From Aspidiotus rigidus (Eukaryota > Arthropoda > Insecta > Hemiptera > Diaspididae), in contig JAVHKY010000052.1 of assembly GCA_035079385.1 (NCBI GenBank), positions 9,114,001-9,178,000 on the forward strand: a DNA stretch of 64,000 nucleotides. Reading direction: 5' to 3'. The translations under genes were made by a program, and so were the position numbers. Below the pieces are notes generated by a model that worked only from the letters and a program-made list of their open reading frames with translations, had not been told where the DNA came from and ran no database searches. How positions within the stretch are numbered: the first letter of the stretch is position 1; every line of letters begins with the position of its first letter. Shown here piece by piece: positions 24,043 through 36,100 of this stretch.

Positions 24043-25809
24043 AGCGATTTCAAGTGGTTTGTAATTTGTAGTGCAAGCACGAACCTAAAAAGAACATGCA
24101 AATTGAATGGGCACTCTGCTACTCATACCGGTAACATAAAAAACCAATAATATAGATTATTTATGTTTGTGTACCAAAAGTAAGTACAATGTACGTTCAC
24201 CATAGTGTATTAAAGCCAGGGCTGAGATCCGGAACGAATCCTTTATTTTTAAACAAGTGAATTGGACAGGTAAATTCAATTCTTAAATCTGCCCTGACTA
24301 TATCTTCATGGTGCGCAGCGTGAGGAACGCATTGAAAAGGACCAGGAGATCGGAATTTTTTAACTGAACGAAGTTTATTATGATGTCGAAAGGACCGCAA
24401 GAGAGTCGACAATAAACGATAATGAGTGGTTTGAATTTGGTATGAACTTTGAATTGATATAGATGTTAGAATCAGGAGCTTCAATTTCTGTTGAATACGA
24501 TCATAACAACTTTAGAAAAGACGCTATACCCTTCTTAGAAAAAAAAATATAAAATTGCACTTAAGATGATATTAAAATAGGTTTACGTCGAAGCTAACAA
24601 AGAGGAATATGAAAAAAATGTTCCTGGCCATAAACCTAAAACGGAAAAGGGAAATAATGAGCAGATTGTAGGCTAGCTCTGTTGGTATTGAACTGGATTT
24701 ATTTTTAGGCAAAGAACTTGCTGGACTAAATATTCTTTTAGCTTCTCTGTCACAATTTTGAAGACAAAATAATTCTCATACTATTCTCACGGAATTGACG
24801 AGATATTTTAACAAGAATATTACAGATTGGCAGTATTCTATCGCATTTTCTGTCCCGACAGTATCCGGGGCACAGTATTCTTACACGAATATTTGTATCA
24901 GCAGTATCTATTCTTACAAAATAATACTAGACATTACTAGATTTCAAAAGAATTGTAACAGAACCAACAGACCTCTAACATTCTTTCAAGAGGCAGAATT
25001 GAACCACATATTTCTGCAGAATTATTACACACTGGTGACATTCTGTCAGTTTCCGTCAACCGGGTCCTCAAAAGTTACAAAAGATGAGGGGCAAATAAGA
25101 AGGAGAATAAGATTTAGAGAATCATCCTTGAAGACAATAACATTTTCTCCTTCCATTATAATTGTATAAATCAATAACTATAAGTTAAGACTGTTATTCC
25201 TCACAATTTGTGGTTACATTGACTAAGTCTACAAGAAAACACTCACTCCTCGGACGTAACTTTGTATCAGATAATAACGGTACATCGAGTTCAGGTATGC
25301 AAAGAATAAAAACTAATTCATGACTACTAATATAGTTTTTCAGACTTGATCCGTACCGTGTTCTTTTTTTTATTAAGTTCATATACTTGCGAATGGTACG
25401 TATTTCTTGTACTAAGCACAATATTTTGAAGTCTGTACAAATTGGTTCGTTCATTTCACAAATGGTACAAAAATGTTCGTACCATTCCCAATCTGTACAA
25501 TTTTGGGCTTGGTACGGAACATAAGCATCTGAAAACTTGTAATTAATTTTCCAATTGAGGTACATGAATGTTGGAAATCGGGAAATAGAAGAAGGTTCGT
25601 TGATCACGGTAGAAAGATGTCCAGTATAAAGAAGAGATCTTATGACCCAAAATTCATTGTCGATGAATACATGTTATAGGTGGTGAGATTTTACTAGGTT
25701 CAAGAAATTGGTAGACCTGAGAAAATCAGTAGAAATTGTGGTTCAAAACTATATGTTTGAGGAAGAACAATTACTAAATGAAATTTACAATTTATAACTA
25801 CGTGTACTG
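24043..25809. other. Intron sequence with two short-motif clusters, no gene recognised
   Basis: Open frames at 24795-25169 (+) and 25194-25607 (-) show no recognisable domain. Their sequence is patterned: CAGTATTCT/AGTATCT words recur at 24832-24920, and GGTAC/TGTAC words recur at 25350-25520. Such patterns resemble the sub-repeat TIRs elsewhere in the window, but I could not pair the arms. Confidence 0.35.
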
Positions 25810-26365
25810 GCTAGTATAAAAAGATGTCAACAGTTGAATGGAGATTTGGACTAAATTTGTTGTAGCGCAAAAACGTGAAACGTTAGATGTAAACTTCAAA
25901 TCTACAAAATTTCTATTTCAATCTTATTCTCAATACGTATGCGCCTCTACCCAACCTACCGCGACTTTTCTGAACCAAGTTATGGACCAAAATTTGTCCA
26001 AAATTGATCAATTTGCCAAGATTTTCAAAATACTCGTAAGAAACGGAAAATTCCCTCAATTACAAGCTTCATATGGTTATTTAGGTACTACTATTTTCGG
26101 AATCATAGTTGAATTTTACTTTCAAATCAAGTGAAACATAGAAGTTTGAATAATTTTCAATTTTTGAGAAATTTGGCGAATTGGTCAATTTTTAGTATAT
26201 TTGGTTCATGACTAGGCTAAGAAAAGTCGTAGAAAGTTGTGTAACGGCGCCAATTGAAGATGAAATTCAAATACAAATTTAGTAAATTTGAAGTTTACGT
26301 CTAACATTTCGCGTTTTCGCGCTACAACAAATTTAGTTCAATACCCCATTCAACTGCCAACATAA
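25810..26365. repeat. Foldback repeat family F, full copy
   Basis: Two arms of about 250 bp form an imperfect palindrome. The left arm reads AAAAAGATGTCAACAGTTGAATG... and GTTAGATGTAAACTTCAAATC; the right arm reads GAAGTTTACGTCTAACATTTCG and CCATTCAACTGCCAACAT. TTCGGAATCATAGTTGAATT lies near the centre. It shares its internal landmarks with the copies at 2065, 38125, 39628 and 53318. Non-coding. Confidence 0.8.
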
Positions 26366-27066
26366 TTTTGGGCCTCCCAAGATACTATGAGGGGGAGGGA
26401 AGGATGTTGATTTTTAAGTACGTTTAAAGTGGGATGATCAAATTTTGAATTTCAAAATATATACATTACTCGTACTTTGGAACTGGGACTTGATGAATTT
26501 TTGTCTTAAAATTCTATTTTATGTGGCGAGAGGAACAATCCCGAAGAGGGAGGAGCGATTCCGAGAGAGTAGATAGATAAATAGGATGTGATGAAATTTT
26601 GACTTAAAAACTGGTAGCCTACCTTGTTTGCAGCTCGGGGTTGCGTTCATTAACTGTGTTGATCGAGACAAAGAAGGAACCTGTTTTATGAGGGTTTCTT
26701 CGTTTATACTTTGTCTAATCAAAGATTAAACTTTGTTCCTCATCACCTTGGAGTGTAAGCTCAGAAGTCCATATTCTTCGAAGTTCCCCCCATCAGATAC
26801 AGTACAATAATGAAACATTTTTCCGCATCATATATAGCTCGGAGGTCAAAATTTCTTCTCAACTCCCACGTTTTGCTGGACGGGCCCCGGCACTCGTCAT
26901 TTTTCTTCAATTTACACCTCCTTCCTATAAAAGAGGTTCCCTGTTGAAACTATACAGTATTCTGTGAGGCTGGAGGAACAATTCCAAAGAGGCAGGAGAC
27001 GGATATTTTTAATGGAATTTCTACGTATCAGGTAAATACGTAAAAAATGGCCCTGAATGAAATTTC
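26366..27066. other. Intron sequence with a repeat fragment shared with 8280-8410
   Basis: At 26828-26960 the words CATATATAGCTCGGAGGTCAAAATTT, TTTTGCTGGACGG and AGGTTCCCTGTTGAAAC resemble 8310-8425 (ATATATAGCTCGAGAGTC, TTTTTGCTGGACGG, CAGGCTCCCTGTTAAAAC). An interspersed repeat is therefore present in both places. No gene was recognised. Confidence 0.4.
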
Positions 27067-28056
27067 GGTACTGGTACAATATGCTACATACACGAAAAAT
27101 TGTATCTACAAAAAAAACATATGTTACCTACAAACTTGATACAAAATGCAAGCTTATCTTCTTTTATCTGCGTTCAAATATTGGCTACTGAAATGTTAGT
27201 ACATCGTGGCAAGTTGGCACGCGAAATACTTACTCACTCGACGTTTTTCATTCCTGTGATTTCCTGTATTTTAAAACATTATTCCGTGCTTATTGCAATG
27301 AATACTGTGGGCCATTTATACCGTAAAATAATATACATATAATGATGAAACGTGTGTGCAGTTTTTGAAAGAAAAGGGAATGCTCCCTGATCAACAAAAA
27401 TTTTGTGATAAAGTGCGCGACAATGAAATATGATGGACTTTTAGAACGGCGAATGTTCATTGTGGAGAAGCGCGATCGTGCCACGCTCTTACCCATCATC
27501 AAACGTGAAATTGCACAAGGCAGTACAATCTTATTTTAGGTAGTCATGGATATGAACATAAAACCGTGAATCATTCGGAGAACTTCATCGACCCTGTAAC
27601 TGGAGCTCAGACTCAAACAATTGAATGTCTTTGAAGGCACGCCAAAGAGAAGTATGGGATAAAACGACAAGGGGTCGCCAATAACGATATTCTTAATAGG
27701 AAGTTAATGGAAGAATGGTGGCGGTCGGTGAATCCGAATCCTTTCGACGGGTTTTTTAAAGACTTGAAGACCACCTCACTCATGACTTGAATATTTGTAA
27801 AGGAAAAAATCGACGACCTTCATCTCGAAGTGATTTTTGAAACGACCTTCATCTCAAAGTGATTTATGGAACGACCTTCATCTTGAAGTGATTTATGGAA
27901 CGACCTTCATTTCGAAGGGATTTTTGCACCGGTGAGATCGTATAACTAATATTTTTCCGCATATTGTGTGTAGGTAGCATATTGTACCACAATTTCTTGT
28001 GTAGGTAGCATATTGTACCACAATTTTTCGTGTAGGTAGCATATTGTACCAGTACC
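27067..28056 (+). mobile_element. Merlin-like DNA transposon with tandem-repeat TIRs
   Basis: Termini GGTACTGGTACAATATG (27067) and CATATTGTACCAGTACC (to 28056) are exact complements. The right end holds three tandem units of about 32 bp (GTGTAGGTAGCATATTGTAC plus CACAATTT, 27968-28056). The left end holds one clear complementary unit and a degenerate one. A separate tandem array of four units of about 33 bp (ACGACCTTCATCT...AAGTGATTT) sits at 27810-27925. Inside lies an ISXO2-type transposase remnant. AAATTTCG at 27060-27067 and 28066-28073 may be the target duplication, which would move the right end outward by about nine bases. Confidence 0.75.
27350..27740 (+). pseudogene. Merlin / ISXO2-like transposase remnant
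   Basis: Forward-strand translation in shifting frames shows GLLERRMFIVEKRDRATLLP, IIKREIAQGSTI, then after a break GYEHKTVNHSENFIDPVTGA and QTQTIECLWRHAKEKYGIKR. These match the second half of the ISXO2-like DDE transposase: the VxDR/ATLLPII segment, the GSTI(I)SD region, HxTVNHS..FVDP.TGAHTN and IE..W...K. The Asp expected after GSTI falls at a frame break, and stop codons are present. Eukaryotic members of this family are the Merlin elements. Called by motif recognition only. Confidence 0.75.
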
Positions 28057-28530
28057 GGAAATGGTAAATTTCGAATTTCAAACTATGTACTATGAAGGGG
28101 GCCTGGAAAGTTCATTCTGAGGGGCGTGCAAAAGAATGTATGGAAGAATTTTGACTCTTCGTCAGCTGTGATAGTACATATAATAAATATTATGCCAATT
28201 ATACCGCAACGTTTGTCACGGGTTTTCGATTTGAGTAGCGTAAGTAGTGCACGACTTTTCTTTTCGCGCATTCAAAACTCATTAAAAAAGTCACTCTCAG
28301 ACTTCAGAATAAATACCAATCGCCTATCAATCAAGCCATATATTTGTAGAATGAACAGTAATATTCAGTTAATAAAGTCTATCACCATCACGTCACATCA
28401 AACTGATAACAGAGTGAAAGTACTCATAAGGAAACCTAAATTTTATTTTATTCGGTACAAAATGAGCAATTTTCTCAACAGTGTCAATATTATTCATTAT
28501 TTGGAACGATGTTCAAAATTATCATCTATA

Positions 28531-28857
28531 CAGCGGTGCTCAACCTACGGCCCGCGGGAAGGCCCGCGAGCCTGTGACAAGAAATAAACAAATAAGGGGA
28601 AAAGGAAAAGAAGGGGGGGGGAAAGGGGAAATTGAAAATGGCAAGAAACTTGATGATGAAGAAGTGAACAATATTTGTAACTTTTTGATGGGTAGAGGAC
28701 ATGAAATTGTATGTCTTCTTTTCCATAATTATTTTACTGCTGAATTGATGATTACGTATTGAAAAATAATGAATATTTTACTTTTTTTTTTTTGTGGCCC
28801 GCGAGAATTTTCAACTCATTCTATGTGGCCCCGTGTCCAAAAAGGTTGAGCATCGCT
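28531..28857. mobile_element. hAT-like MITE
   Basis: Starts CAGCGGTGCTCAACC and ends GGTTGAGCATCGCT, inverted repeats of about 14-15 bp close to the CAGxGGTxCTCAA termini of hAT elements. Just inside lie GGCCCGCGGGAAGGCCCGCG and GTGGCCCGCGAG, a composition also common in hAT MITEs. The flanking 8-mers CATCTATA (28523-28530) and TATTTATA (28858-28865) differ at two positions. The empty site in copy B (CATCTATAATGAC, about 31527) shows the pre-insertion state. Non-coding. Confidence 0.85.
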
Positions 28858-29552
28858 TATTTATAATGACCGATAAAATACGTATGCAACCGCGAATGAA
28901 AAAACGTGCCTTAGTTGCAAAATGCTTCTTCCTCGAAAAAGAAGAAACAAACTTCCTCATTTCGGAAAAAATAATAATAATGAAAAAAAAAAGAAAAACG
29001 GTAATTGAAAATAATATTCCCATCTACCGAGACACCTTTAATCAACTATAAAAACTACTATCAATTATGTGTACCTGAAAAAATTATGTATTAATCAATA
29101 ATAAATTTAAGAATGAAGTCACCAAGATAGTTCTGCAGCACACTTGATAAAGACTAAATAATTGTATTCAATCATTCAAACTCAAAGTTTTCATAATCGA
29201 GTATGACTAATAATAACAAGAAATAATAATAATTAAAAAAATCAATGAGCTTGATAAAAGGAAAAAAATGAGGAAAAATAAAATGAAAGGTTCTTCATCC
29301 CAATGCAAGTACTGATAAAAAAAAAGGATAAGAGAATATGCTTCTCGTAACATAAGCAGCTATACTCATGATAGTGAGAAATTGTTTAAAAAATTACGTA
29401 AGTGTATTTCAAAAACTTCTTACCCTATCCTCAAAAGAATTGTAGGTGCACATCTTCAAATATTACACCATAATCTGGCCAGAAATCCATCATGTAGTTT
29501 CGGAGGAGTCCCGCCGATATAAAAAATCTTATAGGCCTTTAAATAAATATAT

Positions 29553-30449
29553 GGTTGGCGTTATTCGTAGGTATAGTACCTACGGCTAAAACGTTATTCG
29601 TAGGTAGCATACCTACGGCTAAAAACGTTATCCGTAGGTAGTAGTTGTACACCTACGGCTAAAACTTTATTCATAGGTAGTATCCCTACGGGTAAAACGT
29701 TATTTGTACTAACTTCTCGCAGAACCAACACTTGAAATAGCATTGGACGAATATCGGAGCCTGATCTAATCAACTTCTCCATCTCCTTCATGGTTGCCAA
29801 GTATGAGTTGAATTGCTCAGTGCCATGACACGACACCAGGGTGGCTATGTTCATCATGACGGGTGAGATCAAATTGTAGGTACTTCTCGTGAGTATTCAA
29901 GGTTCTTGGCGCGCACGAGTCTACATCATCTAGAACTACATTATCCACAACATCAGTATCAAGGGAGGGTGTTGACTGGCTGGTAGAAGCATGAGTACTC
30001 TTGTAATACCGTGGGTGGAATTGAGCCTCGGAAAACACAGAACAAAGGGAGCCAGTGTCGTGTTCCCGCTTCAGCAGGATATGTCGGCATGGTGCGCTTG
30101 GTGGTTGCAAGAAAATGTATAGGTGCACTGCGTGGTTCGACAGTCATATGTGCAAGCCTCAGTTTCGTACATCTCGCAAACGCCTCCATCATCAATACTC
30201 ATGTACTGCCTGCGTTCTTGCAGGGCCTTCAAGCTTTTGTGGAAGAGCATGTGCATCCAGGCTCATTGAGCTTCAGAGACGCTGCGAGAAGTTACTACCT
30301 ACAAGATAATTCCTGCTTCATACTTCAATACAGAAATATTTGTCACAAGACATGATAATATAGGGCAACAAGATAATTCGTGAGTCATTGAACTATACCT
30401 ACGAATAACGTTTTAGCCGTAGGTAGTATACCTACGTATAATCACTTCC
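29553..30449. mobile_element. MULE-like element with sub-repeat TIRs and 9-bp TSD
   Basis: The exact 9-bp duplication TAAATATAT flanks it (29544-29552 and 30450-30458). Its left end carries four diverged tandem units of about 33 bp of the form GTTATTCGTAGGTA...TACCTACGGCTAAAAAC; the right end carries about one and a half complementary units. Each unit contains a CGTAGGTA/TACCTACG palindrome. The terminal layout (GGTTGGCGTTATTCG left, CGTATAATCACTTCC right) parallels the MULE at 62534-63954. Reverse-strand frames (29594-30128) show no recognisable transposase; they may be captured or decayed sequence. Confidence 0.8.
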
Positions 30450-30504
30450 TAAATATATAGGGAAACCTGAACGGGCGGGTATAAGGCTTCCCTTTTTTCC
30501 ACAG

Positions 30505-31253
30505 GAAAAAGTCGGTGAAATGACAAATAGCTAATCAACATTCTTCTTGGAGGATTAGAGAAGAAGACCAAATTATTGCACTGTATCTTTTGTTTGCACT
30601 GATTGATCGAGGATTTAATTTCTGTCAAGTTCATTTTGTATTATGAACCTATGAATACTGCAAATATACTTTTTATTTGAAACTCACTGAAAATACTGAA
30701 ACGTATTGGATACTGAAAGAGAAACGTTGATATGACTTCATTACTGAACCAAAATTGATTTCAGTGTTATGTATTCATTTATTTTTATTTCATTTCTTCT
30801 CACCTAAATAACGTATATTAAATATAATTTTGAAAGTTCCTTTGAATCTATAATTTATTAAAATTTGTTCTAACGTTCCTAAATTTACTCATTGTAATTT
30901 TACTTCTTTGATGATGAATTGATTGTTGTCGTCATTGGCGTATGTACGTGACAATATTTAACGCACCTGTTCAAGGATGTCAAATACGAAGAAATTGGAC
31001 GCAAAAATATTTTGGGTACTCATAACCTTTATAATATTATGTCTAAAATTTTAATTTTAATTTGATATTTTGCTCCTTTATTTTATTTTTTCACGATTCA
31101 TGTGGATGTTATGTTTTTGCTATGTATGCTCTCTATCTTCTATTTTTGTATTTTGTTGCATGTCCAATATTATATATTTACGTGTTTAAATATTCACGCA
31201 TCATGAAACTCAAATGATAATCACACCTCCACTGTAATAAAAGACACTCACGC
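30505..31253. other. Intron sequence between the two 1 kb repeat copies
   Basis: AT-rich, no gene or paired repeat recognised. Confidence 0.4.
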
Positions 31254-32250
31254 AGTAGCGTGAGTAGTACACGACTTTTCTTCTCACGCCTCCAAAACTC
31301 ATTAAAAGAGTCACTCTCAGACTTCAGAATAAATACCAATCGCCTATCAATCAAGCCATATATTTGTAGAATGAACAGTAAAATTCAGTTAATAAAGTCT
31401 ATCACCATCACCACGTCAAACTGATAACAGTGAAAGTACCCATAAGGAAACCTAAATTTTATTTTATTCAATACAAAATGAGCAATTTTCTCATTATTCA
31501 TTATTTGGAACGATGTTCAGAATTATCATCTATAATGACCCTGATAAACTATGTAACCGCGAATGAAAACACGTTTCTTAACTACAAAATGCTTCTTTCT
31601 CGAAAGAGAAGAAACAAACTTCCCAATTTATAATTTTGAAAAAAAAAAAAAAAAAATAGAAAAACGGTAATTAAAAATAATATTTCCTTCTCCTGAGACA
31701 ACTCGAATCAACTACAAGTTCTATCAATTATGTGTACTCGAAAAAATGATGTATTAATCAATAATAAATATTCAAGAATGAAGTCACCAAGATAGTTACG
31801 AAGACTAAAAAAAAATGTATTCAATCATTCAAACTCAAGGTTTTCGCTATCGAATATGACTAATAATAATAATAACAATAATAATGAAATGAATGAGTTT
31901 GGCAAAAGGAAAAAAGTGAAATAAAAGGCTCCTAATCACAAGACAGGTACTGATAAGAAAAGGATAAGAAAATCCGCTTCTCATAATGTAAGCAAGTACT
32001 CATGATAGTGAGAAATTTTTTTGAAAATTGAGTAGGTATATCTCAGGAACGGTTTATCCAATCCTCAAAAAAATTGCAGGTGCACATCTTCAGATATAAC
32101 ACTATAATCTGTCCGGTTTTCAATAACCAAGTTTCAAAAAAATCCATCCAGTAGTTTCGGAGGAGTTTCGCAGACAAGGAAATCTTGTAAGCCTATAAAT
32201 AAATATATAAGAAAACCCAAACGGGCGACTGTAATGCCTCCCTTCTCCAT
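31254..32250. repeat. Unclassified 1 kb repeat, copy B (uninterrupted)
   Basis: Direct-orientation partner of 28234-30504, without the hAT and MULE insertions. It ends with CAAACGGGCGACTG and CTCCCTTCTCC, matching the tail of copy A. The phrase TTTCAAAAAAATCCATCC followed by AGTAGTTTCGGAGGAG resembles the 3' parts of dispersed insect repeats. Confidence 0.85.
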
Positions 32251-32947
32251 CGATAAAATAATATGAACCACAAGAAATTAAACCTCCCTGTTTTCAAACT
32301 TCTGATTTTTTACCAAATTTCGCAGATTGTGTTTTTGAAGCCAAAGTTATTACAAGACATCTGTGAATAAAGAAACGGTTTTAGTTGATAGAAACAATGA
32401 ATTCTTTCTTATTTCTATAATAATTGAACAGGTATCTGCAAATATTTTTAACTCAGTTTTCCTTATTTTGTCAGAGTAACGAAATCATATACGCGGCAAG
32501 TTGAGTGACTCCGTCTTAATGGTCGGGGATCAAAACAACACACAATAGATGTCACAGAAACGTGTTTCATCGTGATGGAATTTTACATAATTATTATACT
32601 CTTATGGACGTTAACCTATTTTCCTTGATTCACTGGGATACGATTGATTTATTTGAAAATTATAAGAGAACAGAAGTTTTCTAGCGTTTTCCTTTGAAAT
32701 GAGGGTTTTCACAACTCGATTGGGTAATATTTGTCTTTTCCATATGAATATCACAATGGAACGCTAGTGCTTGTGTACTGCGGCAGGAACCGTTACGACA
32801 TAGAGTCGTTCAATTGGCCGTATGTATGACTTTGCAGAGTAAGTTCAATCCATTGACTTCAAATGCTGCTTTTGCGGGTATTACATTCATTTCAGAGGCG
32901 CAAGCTGAATAATTTATTTCTATGGCCCTGTTTGTGCAGTTGATGCC
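32251..32947. other. Intron sequence upstream of the long PLE frame
   Basis: AT-rich; no reverse-transcriptase N-terminal part was recognised here, supporting 5' truncation of the following PLE. Confidence 0.4.
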
Positions 32948-34231
32948 GTGTACGTTTTCTTTCTTGGTTTGAATAACAAATTCCAGAATATATATTCCTT
33001 TGCCTACTTCAGTTTTGATTTACGAGTATTTACAGCAATTTTTAAAATACATTTTTTAACGGATTTACACAAAGGTAACATTCTTCTTAATACTTGCTGG
33101 TCCCCTAACTACTGCAAATTTGAAGGGAAATTTTTCGAGTTCCCTGACGAAGTAGGGATCCCCATTGGATCACCACTAGGCTCTCTCATATCCGAAATCT
33201 TCATGTCTAAGTTTGAACTTGACCTCTTTTCCTCGAACCAGGTGTTACTTAATCATATTCATTATTGGTACAGGTACGTTGATGACGTTCTATGTACCTG
33301 GACTGGTCACCCAGATCTCCTTGGCGAGTTTCTGAGGTATCTCAATTCCTGGTACCCTTCCGTCAAATTTACGTTGGAAATAGGGGTATTTTCCATTAAC
33401 TTTTTGGATTTATCGATCTCTATAATTGACGGTATCCATAAGTTTGGAATTTACAGGAAAGATACTACGACCGATGTTTTAGTCCACGGTGGTTCGTTCG
33501 GTCCTGTTGCTCACAAGATGGCTGCTTTTCATAGCCTAGTTCATAGACTGACTCGTATTCCTTTGAGTCAGTCTGCCTTCAAGAAAGAGTTAATCACAAT
33601 AAAACACCTGGCCAGAGTGAATGGGGTCAATGTCGATGTTGACGTGATGATTCGGAGGAGAGTTACGAGGGGCCTTCTGGATTCCACCACCTCCCTCCCC
33701 CGAGACACGATCCGTGATCGCCGTTTGCGTTGGATCAGTCTCCCTTTCTTGGGGAAGTTCTCCCAGCAATTGGGTCGGGCCCTTCGCCCGTTTGGCTTCA
33801 GACCCGCGTTTTACAACCCTACTACAGTCAAGAGGTTGTTTGTGAGACTGGAGGACCCCATACCTGTTGATGAGAGGAGTGGTGTGTATAAGTTGGAGTG
33901 TGAGGATTGTGGAGGCTTTTATATTGGTGAGACCAGCCGCCAAATGAAAGTTCGAGTAGCTGAGCACCTGAAGTCTTGGAAGAAGGGACACTTGGGGGAG
34001 TCAGCTTTCGCTGATCACTTAATAAACAGTGGCCACAGCTTCCGCGAGGGATCCGAAAAGCTCCTCCATAAGGAGAATTCCTACCGTAAGCGTATCGCCC
34101 TCGAGAATATAGAGATAATTCGTCATCTCAACACTGACGGTATCACTGTACTCAATTCGTACATTCCGGAAGATTGCTTGATCGAACTGGTTTATGACTC
34201 ACACCGTGATTTCTCGTTTGGACGATCTTAA
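32948..34231 (+). pseudogene. Penelope-like element: partial reverse transcriptase plus GIY-YIG endonuclease
   Basis: This is the longest uninterrupted mobile-element frame in the window (427 codons). Homology starts near residue 40. It includes the RT motif VGIPIGSPLGSLISEIFMSK, the catalytic motif YRYVDDV (about residues 107-113), and downstream INFLDLSI and FGIYRKDTTTDVLVHGGS. After a basic linker (FSQQLGRALRPFGFRPAFYN) comes the GIY-YIG domain: GVYKLECEDCGGFYIGET at about residues 312-329, the Arg/Glu/His helix RQMKVRVAEH, and ESAFADHLINSGHS. The N-terminal fingers of the RT are missing, so the copy is 5'-truncated and presumably inactive despite the open frame. Penelope-like elements pair an RT with a GIY-YIG nuclease. 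The few breaks suggest a fairly young insertion. The same C-terminus occurs at 10976, 13001 and 52620. Confidence 0.9.
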
Positions 34232-34362
34232 TACCTCGTTCTTCTCTTTTGTTCGTCAGTTGCTTTCATTTCAGGCTTTGAAGATGGTTGTTTAACCGAA
34301 AACGCTCGTCGTATTTTCATTTTTTCTGCGGTTTGCATGTTTACTCCACGTCGGAGTATTCC
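34232..34362 (+). ncRNA. PLE 3' UTR with two conserved stem-loops (hammerhead-like core)
   Basis: Downstream of the stop, GATGGTTGTTTAACCGAAAACG (34283-34304) folds as GGTT-gttt-AACC followed by GAAAA, which resembles stem II and the GAAA of a hammerhead core. A second hairpin, TACTCC-ACGTC-GGAGTA, lies at 34342-34358. Both hairpins recur at the ends of the other PLE copies (forward arms 11570-11647 and 13690-13778) with compensatory changes. Hammerhead ribozymes are known in Penelope-like elements; catalytic activity here is inference, since the upstream CUGAUGA box is imperfect. Confidence 0.5.
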
Positions 34363-34385
34363 TCTTTCTTGTTTAAATCACAATG

Positions 34386-36100
34386 TTTTGCCTCAGAATT
34401 GGTCACACACGTCCCACTCATTCCTATCTTTTTTCTGTCCATTCTCTCGTCCTCCCCTCTTGTCAATACTGTTAATATGATAATATATCTGTTCATCGCC
34501 TCTTCTCATATCCCGCTCTTGAAAATATCTGCCTCTCTCACTCTTGTTTCTTCACGTCTTCCACCAACAATTCCAATAGGGTCACAAACTCTCTTAACTA
34601 ACGGCGTTTCACTTACTTTCCATCTCTACTGTAGTCTCTGATCCTTTCCCAACTCCCACCTCAATTTTCTCAAACTGTCCAAAACTCTCCAAAATCAAAC
34701 ACTTCCACACCCACACAGATGTACTCTCCCTTAACTCGTTACTCTACTGCCCGTATTATAAGAAAGAACTATATTTTATCAACCAATTGTTCACTATAAA
34801 CTTATACATAATCGTCAACACTCGACTTGTCCCTGTAACACTTCACTCACCAAAAAATATATCTATCTGCAGAAGATCATATCCCGTTACTGATCATATT
34901 CCTGCCTGATATTAAGCAGTTACATCTCACTTAACCCTTTTCTACCCATCCCGCTCTCCTCTCTTCCATCCACTCTTCAGTATGCAACGTAAATACTCAA
35001 TAAATTTATCATCTGTTCTTCTGTAATAATGAACCATACAACTCTTTTCTGTCTGTTGATACAATTTGCTTTTGAAATGAATCAAACCCTCGGCGCACAA
35101 CAATCTAGCCCCACTGTAACTCTCTGCGTTGAATAACCCCCTCAAATACAGCTTCCTAACTCTCATCGCAAATTTTCTTGCATCCACAGCTCAATTCACT
35201 CAGCTTCCAATCTACGCACCCACACTCTGCCGACGTAATTCTCTGCTCTGTCCTCTCGAATCTGAACTATTCAAACACCTCGAATTGAACTGTCTACCCC
35301 CCGCCCCCATCATATTATCCACTTCACCATAGCTCCCTCCTCCCGATATCCGACTCGATCTAGCTGATAATCTCCAAACTCGTAACACTATATTTACTGA
35401 CAACTCATCAGACACATTATCTCTATACCAATTTTCAGATTCACCAGCCCTATTCTACCGACCTAAATTTGGACCCAAAACGGAATACGCGTACTCGATC
35501 CAAGGAGTCACAATCAGTCGTTGATTGAAAAATTCTGTCTCCATTTTCTTTGCTAAACAAAACGTCATATACTCCAGTCTCTGTCATCTCCATCTCCTCG
35601 CTCCCAGCTCAAATTTGTACTGTTAACTGACTCACTTTCATCTCTCCTGGCTGTACACGACTCTCATTCAATTAATTCCCCAAATCAATGCATTCATTTA
35701 CTCCTGCAATTACTATCATCCACTTCTACATCTGTCTCCTTCCTGTTGATTCCGGGTCACGAACTTCCCGGAACATGATACAAATGTCTTTGCCGCCGAA
35801 GATTCCCTTGTAATCCACAAAATTTCTGACCCTGTACTTACCCTTGCTTCTGACCTCAGAAACTATGACCAATTCCTAATACTTGACTCCTGGCATGAAT
35901 TTTGGAAAAATCAGCATTCAAACAAACTTTTATAGAGCAATCGAAAGCAAAGCAGTCCCCTGGACTTCTTCCAATTGAAGTAACCATCATAGAGAAATCA
36001 TTCTCTCCCGCCTCAGAATTGGTCACACACGTCCTACCCATTCCTATCTTTTTTTAGATCTATTCTCTCCTCCTAGCCTCTTGCTGAGCATTGGCCATAT
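34386..36100 (+). pseudogene. Decayed LINE (Jockey/I-type), C-terminal region, two partial tails
   Basis: At 36000-36060 the forward strand reads EIILSRLRIGHTRPTHSYLF, the conserved segment after the RNase H domain in many insect LINEs. The same segment recurs at 34386-34440 (LRIGHTRPTHSYLF), so two copies of the 3' end are present. Between them, 34680-35330 has degenerate stretches resembling the RT thumb region (such as LIANFLASTAQFTQLPIYAP), and 35745-35790 reads like the RNase H end (IPGHELPGT). Stops and frameshifts are numerous. The clade is uncertain. Confidence 0.6.

Larger units (their letters stand above)
28234..30504. repeat. Unclassified 1 kb repeat, copy A (split by hAT MITE and MULE)
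   Basis: Highly similar in direct orientation to 31254-32250. Shared landmarks: CACTCTCAGACTTCAGAATA, CGCCTATCAATCAAGCCATA, GAATGAACAGTAA, AATGAGCAATTTTCTCA, TTTGGAACGATGTTCA, TTCGGAGGAGT, and the end GAACGGGCG. Copy A is interrupted at 28531-28857 and 29553-30449 by two younger elements that copy B lacks, so copy B acts as an empty-site control for both. It carries no coding sequence that I can recognise. Confidence 0.85.

Noticed and set aside
24795..25169. 124-codon forward frame
   Set aside because: The content follows repeated CAGTATTCT words. No domain was recognised.
25194..25607. 137-codon reverse-strand frame
   Set aside because: No recognisable domain and no splice context. The underlying DNA has repeated GGTAC/TGTAC words, suggesting a transposon arm.
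29570..29700. CRISPR-like array (four similar units of about 33 bp)
   Set aside because: There are no distinct spacers. The units are adjacent, diverged and mirrored at the other end of a MULE-like element.
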